Assembly: GCF_003432035.1 (NCBI RefSeq)
Contig: NZ_QOHO01000067.1
Coordinates: forward strand, 28,327-92,326
Direction of reading: 5' to 3'
Length of the DNA stretch: 64,000 nucleotides
Source of the DNA: Lacrimispora amygdalina
GTDB taxonomy: Bacteria; Bacillota; Clostridia; Lachnospirales; Lachnospiraceae
The notes beneath the pieces are model-generated. The model was not told where the DNA came from and did no database searches. It was given only the letters and a program-made list of their open reading frames with translations. The position numbers and the translations under genes were made by a program. Positions 58,818 through 64,000 of the stretch are shown piece after piece; positions within the stretch are counted from its first letter, which is position 1; each line of letters begins with the position of its first letter.

Positions 58818-60473
58818 ATGTCAATAACAGATATACAAATGCTATTTAAGTTTATTGGAGGACTGGGGATGTTCCTTTACGGAATGGACGCCATGGCTGA
58901 TGGACTTCAAAAATCTGCCGGTCATAAGATGCAGCAGCTGCTTGGTGCATTAACAAGCAACCGGCTGATGGGGGTTTTGTTAGGAACCGGAATTACAGCT
59001 ATTATACAGAGCAGTTCGGCCACTACGGTTATGGTGGTTGGGTTTGTCAATGCGGGAATTATGAATCTTCAGCAGGCAGTGGGCATTATTATGGGTGCCA
59101 ATATCGGAACAACTGTTACCAGCTGGATCGTTTCCATGAGTGAATGGGGAGAGATGTTAAAGCCGGAATTCTTTGCTCCTGCACTGGTGGGTGTGGGCGC
59201 TGTTTTCAGCCTGTTTTCAAAGAATGAAAAGAAAAAACAGATTGGTGAAATCCTGGTAGGTTTTGGTGTCTTATTTATCGGACTTGGCTTTATGTCTGCC
59301 TCCATTACTCCTTACCGGAATGCTCCTATTTTTGGACAGGCATTTTCGGTACTGGGCAGAAATCCAATTCTGGGAATTCTTGCGGGGCTTGTGGTAACAG
59401 GAATTATACAAAGTTCTTCTGCGTCTGTCGGTATTTTACAGACTCTTGCATTGAATGGAATTGTAAACTGGCAGTCCGCTATTTTTATTACACTCGGTCA
59501 GAATATCGGCACCTGCGTAACGGCTCTGCTCTCCAGTCTGGGTGCCAACAGAACAGCAAAGCGTGCGGCTGTCATTCATTTAATGTTTAATGTAGCGGGG
59601 GCTGTCATATTTGGTATTATTATGTTCATTTTATTTCAGATGAACCCCGTGCTGGCTTCTTCCAGAATCAGCAGTGTGGAAATATCTGTTTTTCATACTG
59701 TTTTTAATGTAACGAATACCATTTTGCTGTTTCCTTTTGCCGGACTTCTGGTGAAAGCTTCCGGTATCTTTGTCAGAGGTAACGAGAAAGAAGAAGCATC
59801 TGATTCCGAAAGTGAAATGAAGCGCCACTTAGACGATCGAATTCTGGAAACACCTTCTTTTGCCATAGAGAATGTAAACCATGAAGTAGTGAATATGGGA
59901 TACGCAGCTCTTGAGAATTTTGATGTGGCTGCAGACGCATTACTCACCAGTAATTTATCTGAGATAAAACAGGTGGAAAAACTGGAACAGAAAATCGATC
60001 ATTATGAGAAATTACTGACCGATTATTTAATTAAAATCAACAATCAGTCTTTAAATGAAGAACAGCATATCCTAGTTAAAAATCTCTTTTACACCATCAG
60101 CGATTTTGAACGGATCAGTGATCATTGCGAAAACTTATCAGAACTGGCGACGGAGAAAGCGAACCGTAATATTATTTTCTCCCAGGAAGCAGAAAGCGAA
60201 ATGAAGGAAATGTTAAAGGCTGTCCGCGCTTCTTTGGAACATGCAATTAAAGCCAGAGAAACCTCCGACATGTCAGAGGTTCGTTCCGTGGTTCAGTGCG
60301 AGGAGAACGTAGACAGTCTGGAGGAAGAATTAAGAGAACGCCATATAGAACGACTATCCACTCAATCCTGTAAACCGGAAAATGGAGTTGTATTCCTGGA
60401 TGCATTAAGCAATTTAGAGAGAATTTCTGATCATGCCCATAATATTGCTGGTTATGTAAAAGAAGAGATATAA
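58818..60473 (+). CDS. Na+/phosphate cotransporter with C-terminal PhoU domain
   Basis: This 551-residue protein has an N-terminal Na/Pi cotransporter domain of two inverted repeats, each with a QSSSA signature ('IIQSSSATTVMVV' and 'IIQSSSASVGIL'). The C-terminal PhoU-like helical domain is at about residues 340-550. It imports phosphate with Na+ and may sense phosphate status through PhoU. ATG 58818 is chosen for GGGAGGA (58807-58813); an upstream ATG at 58788 lies in a palindrome and lacks a site. Confidence 0.93.
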   Translation: MSITDIQMLFKFIGGLGMFLYGMDAMADGLQKSAGHKMQQLLGALTSNRLMGVLLGTGITAIIQSSSATTVMVVGFVNAGIMNLQQAVGIIMGANIGTTVTSWIVSMSEWGEMLKPEFFAPALVGVGAVFSLFSKNEKKKQIGEILVGFGVLFIGLGFMSASITPYRNAPIFGQAFSVLGRNPILGILAGLVVTGIIQSSSASVGILQTLALNGIVNWQSAIFITLGQNIGTCVTALLSSLGANRTAKRAAVIHLMFNVAGAVIFGIIMFILFQMNPVLASSRISSVEISVFHTVFNVTNTILLFPFAGLLVKASGIFVRGNEKEEASDSESEMKRHLDDRILETPSFAIENVNHEVVNMGYAALENFDVAADALLTSNLSEIKQVEKLEQKIDHYEKLLTDYLIKINNQSLNEEQHILVKNLFYTISDFERISDHCENLSELATEKANRNIIFSQEAESEMKEMLKAVRASLEHAIKARETSDMSEVRSVVQCEENVDSLEEELRERHIERLSTQSCKPENGVVFLDALSNLERISDHAHNIAGYVKEEI

Positions 60474-60511
60474 CAAGCGGATTTAATTTTTTGAGACAGA
60501 AAGGAGAATGT

Positions 60512-61201
60512 ATGGAACGAATCTATGTAGTGGAAGATGATGATAATATCAGGGATTTAATTAAAATTGCCCTGGAGGGATTTGGATATGAGGTTTCTTC
60601 CTATGAGACGGCAGAGGAAGCTCTAAAGAATATAGAAACTGAGAAACCGGCGCTGGCAGTCTTTGATCTCATGCTTCCCGGCATGGACGGAATGTCGGCA
60701 ATACGCAGAATCCGGAAAAACGATTTGTTAAAAGACATTCCCATTCTTGTCCTGACTGCAAAGGACCGGGAATTTGATAAGGTGGCCGGTCTGGATGGCG
60801 GTGCAGATGATTATATGACAAAACCTTTTGGTGTCATGGAGCTGGCAGCGCGCATCCGCAGCCTTCTGCGCAGGAGTACAAAAAACCAGGGATCTGAGGA
60901 TGAGCTGGAGCAGTACTGTCTGAACTTAAACAAAAAGACCAGAGAAGTTTATTGTGACGGAGTGAAAGTCGAGCTTACATTAAAAGAGTTTGATTTATTG
61001 CAGTATTTAATGGAAAATCATAATAAGGTTGTTACCAGAGATGAACTTTTGAATCATATCTGGGGTTATGATTATGACGGAGAAACCAGAACTCTTGATA
61101 TGCATATCCGGACACTGAGGCAGAAACTGGGAGACAATGGCGGCTCCTGCATCAAGACAGTCCGGGGAGTAGGATATCGTTTTATCAGGACGGAAGAATA
61201 G
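60512..61201 (+). CDS. PhoP/PhoB-type response regulator
   Basis: This 229-residue OmpR-family regulator has a receiver with acceptor Asp in 'AVFDLMLPGMDG', Lys in 'DYMTKPF', and a winged-helix C-terminus with 'LTLKEFDLLQYLMEN' and 'TVRGVGYRF'. It is placed between a Pho-box-preceded phosphate cotransporter and a PhoR-like kinase, which supports a role in phosphate starvation response. ATG 60512 follows AAAGGAG (60500-60506). Confidence 0.92.
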   Translation: MERIYVVEDDDNIRDLIKIALEGFGYEVSSYETAEEALKNIETEKPALAVFDLMLPGMDGMSAIRRIRKNDLLKDIPILVLTAKDREFDKVAGLDGGADDYMTKPFGVMELAARIRSLLRRSTKNQGSEDELEQYCLNLNKKTREVYCDGVKVELTLKEFDLLQYLMENHNKVVTRDELLNHIWGYDYDGETRTLDMHIRTLRQKLGDNGGSCIKTVRGVGYRFIRTEE

Positions 61202-61239
61202 TAAAAAAGGAATGATGCTTAAAGGCTGACGGAGGTATT

Positions 61240-62643
61240 ATGAAACAGGCGATTTTTGTGAAATTTATTCAGATTATACTTGTGGTGCTGGTACTGAGCA
61301 GTTCCATATTTTATATTGCCTCCAGCAGTGCGCTTCTTAAAAATTCCAAAAAAGATATGAAATATACATTAAAGGCTATGGATGAGGTTCTGGATTATAC
61401 CGGTGATTTAGAAAAGGAAATCGGAGAACTAAAGCCTACATTAAGCGAAAACCATAGCCGTTTCACCGTCATTCGTTTAGATGGAACTGTAGCGGCCGAT
61501 ACTGGAGAAGTACCGGTCGCTTCTTTGGATAACCATGGAGACAGGGAAGAGATAAAGGAGGCGCTGGCGGAAGGGGTAGGCACCTCCAGACGTTATTCAA
61601 ATACATTAAAGGAAAATATGCTCTATGTGGCTATCAAGTCATCCAAAGGGGATTACATTCTCAGAATGGCGGTTCCCTATACTGGGATGAAAGAAAACTT
61701 AATGCTTCTTCTTCCGGCTGTATGGCTGAGCTTTCTTGCCGCAATCATGTATTCTGCTTTTTCAGCGGACAGTTTTGCTGAGTCGATTACACGGCCGCTT
61801 AAGGAAATTTCCCAGGAAATGCTGAAAGTAAATGGGGATTATACGGATCTCTCCTTTGAAACGTATCAATATCCGGAAATTAATATCATCGCAGAAACCA
61901 CTACCAGAATGTCAAAGAACGTAAAGGAGTATCTAAACCAGATTGAACGGGAAAAGCAGATTCGCCAGGAATTTTTCAGCAATGCTTCCCATGAGTTAAA
62001 GACCCCTATCACTTCCGTACAGGGGTATGCAGAACTTCTGGAAAGCGGTATCATACAGGATGAGGAGCAGAAGGCTGATTTTATTAAGCGGATTAAGAAA
62101 GAAGCGGGAAATATGAATAATCTGATTAATGATATTCTTATGATATCCCGTCTTGAAACAAAGGAAGCAGAAGTATTAAAAAGCGAAGTGCGCCTTTCCA
62201 TACTGGTGGAGGATATAATCGAATCACTGGAACCGCTTGCTGCATCCCACGAAGTCCTGATCCATATGGACTGCAGGCCGGTCTGCATCTATGCCAATGG
62301 CCAGCAGATGAAGGAATTGATTGGCAATCTGGTCAGCAATGCGGTAAAATATAATAAACCGGGCGGAGAGGTATGGATTACTGTGAGGGAAGAAGACCGC
62401 AACGTGGTGATCCGGGTAAAAGATAACGGAATGGGAATTCCAAAAGAATCTCTTGGACGAATATTTGAACGGTTCTACCGGGTTGATAAAGGGAGAAGCA
62501 AAAAGCAGGGCGGAACCGGTCTGGGACTGTCCATTGTAAAACATATTGTGAATTTTTATCATGGCACCATTACGGTGGAATCAACCATTGATGTTGGAAC
62601 GGAATTTATGGTTAAAATTCCGGTTCAGGGAAAAAAACTATAG
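61240..62643 (+). CDS. PhoR-like sensor histidine kinase
   Basis: This 467-residue kinase has an N-terminal membrane helix (about residues 7-30), an extracytoplasmic sensor (about 35-160), a second helix (about 162-185), a HAMP-like linker, HisKA with 'ASHELKTPITSVQGY', and a HATPase_c domain with 'GGTGLGLSIVKHI'. The architecture matches PhoR of Firmicutes. It forms an operon with the regulator 38 bp upstream and probably the cotransporter. Confidence 0.92.
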   Translation: MKQAIFVKFIQIILVVLVLSSSIFYIASSSALLKNSKKDMKYTLKAMDEVLDYTGDLEKEIGELKPTLSENHSRFTVIRLDGTVAADTGEVPVASLDNHGDREEIKEALAEGVGTSRRYSNTLKENMLYVAIKSSKGDYILRMAVPYTGMKENLMLLLPAVWLSFLAAIMYSAFSADSFAESITRPLKEISQEMLKVNGDYTDLSFETYQYPEINIIAETTTRMSKNVKEYLNQIEREKQIRQEFFSNASHELKTPITSVQGYAELLESGIIQDEEQKADFIKRIKKEAGNMNNLINDILMISRLETKEAEVLKSEVRLSILVEDIIESLEPLAASHEVLIHMDCRPVCIYANGQQMKELIGNLVSNAVKYNKPGGEVWITVREEDRNVVIRVKDNGMGIPKESLGRIFERFYRVDKGRSKKQGGTGLGLSIVKHIVNFYHGTITVESTIDVGTEFMVKIPVQGKKL

Positions 62644-62674
62644 AAATGCCGGTTAAGGCAGGAGGTGTACGGGT

Positions 62675-63562
62675 ATGGAGAAATTTGTTTTAACATGTTG
62701 TTCTACGGCAGATATGAAAAAAGAATTTTTTGAAAGACGTAAAATTCCTTATGTATGTTTTCATTATACTATGGATGGGGTTACTTATCCCGATGATTTG
62801 GGAGATAGTATTCCGTTTGAAGAATTTTATGATCGGATTGCCAAAGGAGCAGCTCCCTATACCTCTCAGGTAAATGTTGAGGAATACTGTAATTTCTTTG
62901 AGCCGATTTTAAAAGAAGGAAATGATATTCTGCATCTGACCCTGTCTTCCGGAATTTCCGGTACTTATAATTCCGCCTGTGTGGCTGGAGCTGAGATGCG
63001 GCAGAAATATCCGGAAAGAACCATTATTATACTGGATTCTCTGGGGGCATCATCCGGTTATGGACTTTTAACTGATTCGGCGGCAGATTTGCGGGATAAA
63101 GGAGCAACGCTGGAAGCAGCGGCAGAGTGGGTTATGAATAACCGGCTTTCTGTACATCATTGGTTTTTCTCAACGGATCTCACCAGCTTTAAACGGGGAG
63201 GAAGGATATCTGCCACCTCTGCCATGCTGGGGACTGTTTTAAATATCTGCCCTCTCATGAATATTGATGATACAGGACATCTGATACCAAGACAGAAAAT
63301 ACGCACAAAAAAAAGAGCCATTCAGGAAATGGTAAAGATGATGGAACTCCATGCCCAAAATGGCTCACGCTACAACGGAAAATGCGCGATTGCCCACTCT
63401 GCCTGTGAGACCGATGCAAAAGAAGTAGCAGCCCTTATTGAGGCACGTTTTCCCATGCTCGCAGGGAAAATAATCATAAACAGTATCGGCTGCGTAATAG
63501 GATCCCATACAGGCCCCGGAACGGTGGCATTATTCTTCTTTGGAGACAAAAGAACTGATTAG
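62675..63562 (+). CDS. DegV family protein
   Basis: This 295-residue DegV (EDD-fold) protein belongs to a family that binds fatty acids, and some members (FakB) present fatty acids to the FakA kinase. 'LTLSSGISGTYNSA' is the ligand-binding Ser-rich loop and 'SLGASSGYGLLTDSAADL' follows, with the fold's 'DLTSFKRGGRISA' motif. AGGAGGTG at 62660-62667 supports the start. The fatty acid role here is by family only. Confidence 0.9.
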   Translation: MEKFVLTCCSTADMKKEFFERRKIPYVCFHYTMDGVTYPDDLGDSIPFEEFYDRIAKGAAPYTSQVNVEEYCNFFEPILKEGNDILHLTLSSGISGTYNSACVAGAEMRQKYPERTIIILDSLGASSGYGLLTDSAADLRDKGATLEAAAEWVMNNRLSVHHWFFSTDLTSFKRGGRISATSAMLGTVLNICPLMNIDDTGHLIPRQKIRTKKRAIQEMVKMMELHAQNGSRYNGKCAIAHSACETDAKEVAALIEARFPMLAGKIIINSIGCVIGSHTGPGTVALFFFGDKRTD

Positions 63563-63566
63563 ATGT

Positions 63567-63917
63567 TTAATTACCGATGATCTGGGCTATCATACGATTG
63601 GGCAGGCAGACGATGCTTTCCCCTGTGTGCTCAATCGTGCCCTGGTGAATACAGATTTTGTCCGGGCAGGTTGCATCGGAAACGTGCACTTTACCGCCCT
63701 GGATTACAATGCGGTTGGTGCCTCCCTGGTACCCGTTCACTAAAACTTCTGTATCATGGCTTAGATCCAGAGTTTCCACAACTTTGCCATCTACGGTAAT
63801 TTCCAGATATCCGGCAGGCTTTGAAAAAATGATCTGGTTCGCAATAAGAAGTATGAATGATATTGCTAGAATTACAACAATTAATATGGCTTCTTTTTTA
63901 TGTTTTTTTATTTCCAT
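63567..63917 (-). CDS. NusG domain II-containing small membrane protein
   Basis: This 116-residue protein has an N-terminal transmembrane anchor (about residues 9-29). The extracytoplasmic NusG domain II is at about 35-116, with the family signature 'ATCPDKICIHQGTIEHTGESIVCLPN' (split and shortened here). These small proteins are common in clostridia next to energy genes such as Rnf/Nqr or heptaprenyl synthases; the next gene upstream is outside the window. Convergent with DegV, leaving only 4 bp between them. Confidence 0.88.
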   Translation of the reverse strand: MEIKKHKKEAILIVVILAISFILLIANQIIFSKPAGYLEITVDGKVVETLDLSHDTEVLVNGYQGGTNRIVIQGGKVHVSDATCPDKICIHQGTIEHTGESIVCLPNRMIAQIIGN

Positions 63918-63956
63918 TTCTGACAGGTCCTCTTATTATTTTCTATTATCAATAAA

Positions 63957-63989
63957 CAGAATTTGAAAAATAAATTCTGCTTCATTATA
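63957..63989 (-). promoter_or_regulatory. -10 element and leader hairpin of the NusG II gene
   Basis: On the minus strand TATAAT lies at 63989-63984; its -35 would be outside the window. CAGAATTT and AAATTCTG (63957-63979) form an 8-bp inverted repeat that begins only a few bases after the -10, so it overlaps the predicted start of transcription and the leader. Confidence 0.45.
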
Positions 63990-64000
63990 ACACATAATCC

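Overview
The window reads as chromosome of a spore-forming, low-to-mid GC clostridium of the Lachnospiraceae (Clostridium cluster XIVa / Lacrimispora-like). Indicators are the dgt-dnaG-rpoD macromolecular synthesis cluster, ATP-type PEP carboxykinase, pyrBI, a BglG-controlled glucose-type PTS, ZTP and tetrahydrofolate riboswitches, strong AGGAGG ribosome sites, and many TTGaca-17-TAtaaT promoters. This placement is inferred from gene content; no database search was possible.

Layout. 0-5 kb: YhcH-like protein, a cytoplasmic-looking pectinesterase, pckA, a HAD phosphatase, an acetyltransferase and a degenerate HPr-like protein. 5.3-5.6 kb: a 6S-like RNA. 5.7-11 kb: AI-2E-type exporter, SpoIID-like protein and a CspB-like subtilase. 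11-19.2 kb: AraC regulator, then dgt-dnaG-rpoD-trmK-nif3-nucleoside kinase. 19.3-19.6 kb: RNase P RNA. 19.7-26.2 kb: chemoreceptor, a LysR-linked MatC-type carrier with a DUF6282-type hydrolase, and pyrBI. 26.4-30.3 kb: an ABC exporter with a membrane-anchored partner. 30.4-32.4 kb: a ZTP riboswitch controlling a PurO-type IMP cyclohydrolase and a stand-alone AICAR transformylase, so the two PurH activities are on separate genes.

The most unusual region is 32.6-40.3 kb. The mother-cell sigma factor gene sigK is split. Its first half (32624-32898) and second half (39983-40340) are separated by a 7,084-bp element flanked by an 11-bp direct repeat, AATGAGATCCT. Precise recombination between the repeats restores a continuous 210-codon sigK. 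The element is a skin-type (sigK-intervening) element with a large serine recombinase at its right end. Beside it lies a divergent 62-codon gene with a sigma-E-like promoter, a candidate recombination directionality factor. No phage genes are visible. The cargo is metabolic: a GH27-like glycosidase, a hydrogenase maturation protease with an apparent ACG start, a cytochrome-b5-domain protein with a 27-bp tandem repeat, and small and large [NiFe]-hydrogenase subunits. The hydrogenase module would therefore be lost from the terminally differentiating mother cell and kept in the forespore.

40.4-49 kb: signal peptidase I, YtaF, a RAT/terminator-controlled PTS operon (BglG antiterminator, IIA, HPr, IIBC), a FliB-type methylase, lrgAB, a PAP2 phosphatase and a THF riboswitch with folT. 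49-57.6 kb: Mrp-type ATPase, small alarmone synthetase, then an OmpR-type two-component system divergent from an SLH protein-HlyD adaptor-MacB-type operon whose promoter carries two sets of 11-bp-phased repeats. 57.7-64 kb: M19 dipeptidase, a Pho-box-preceded Na/Pi cotransporter followed by a PhoP-PhoR-like pair, DegV and a NusG domain II protein.
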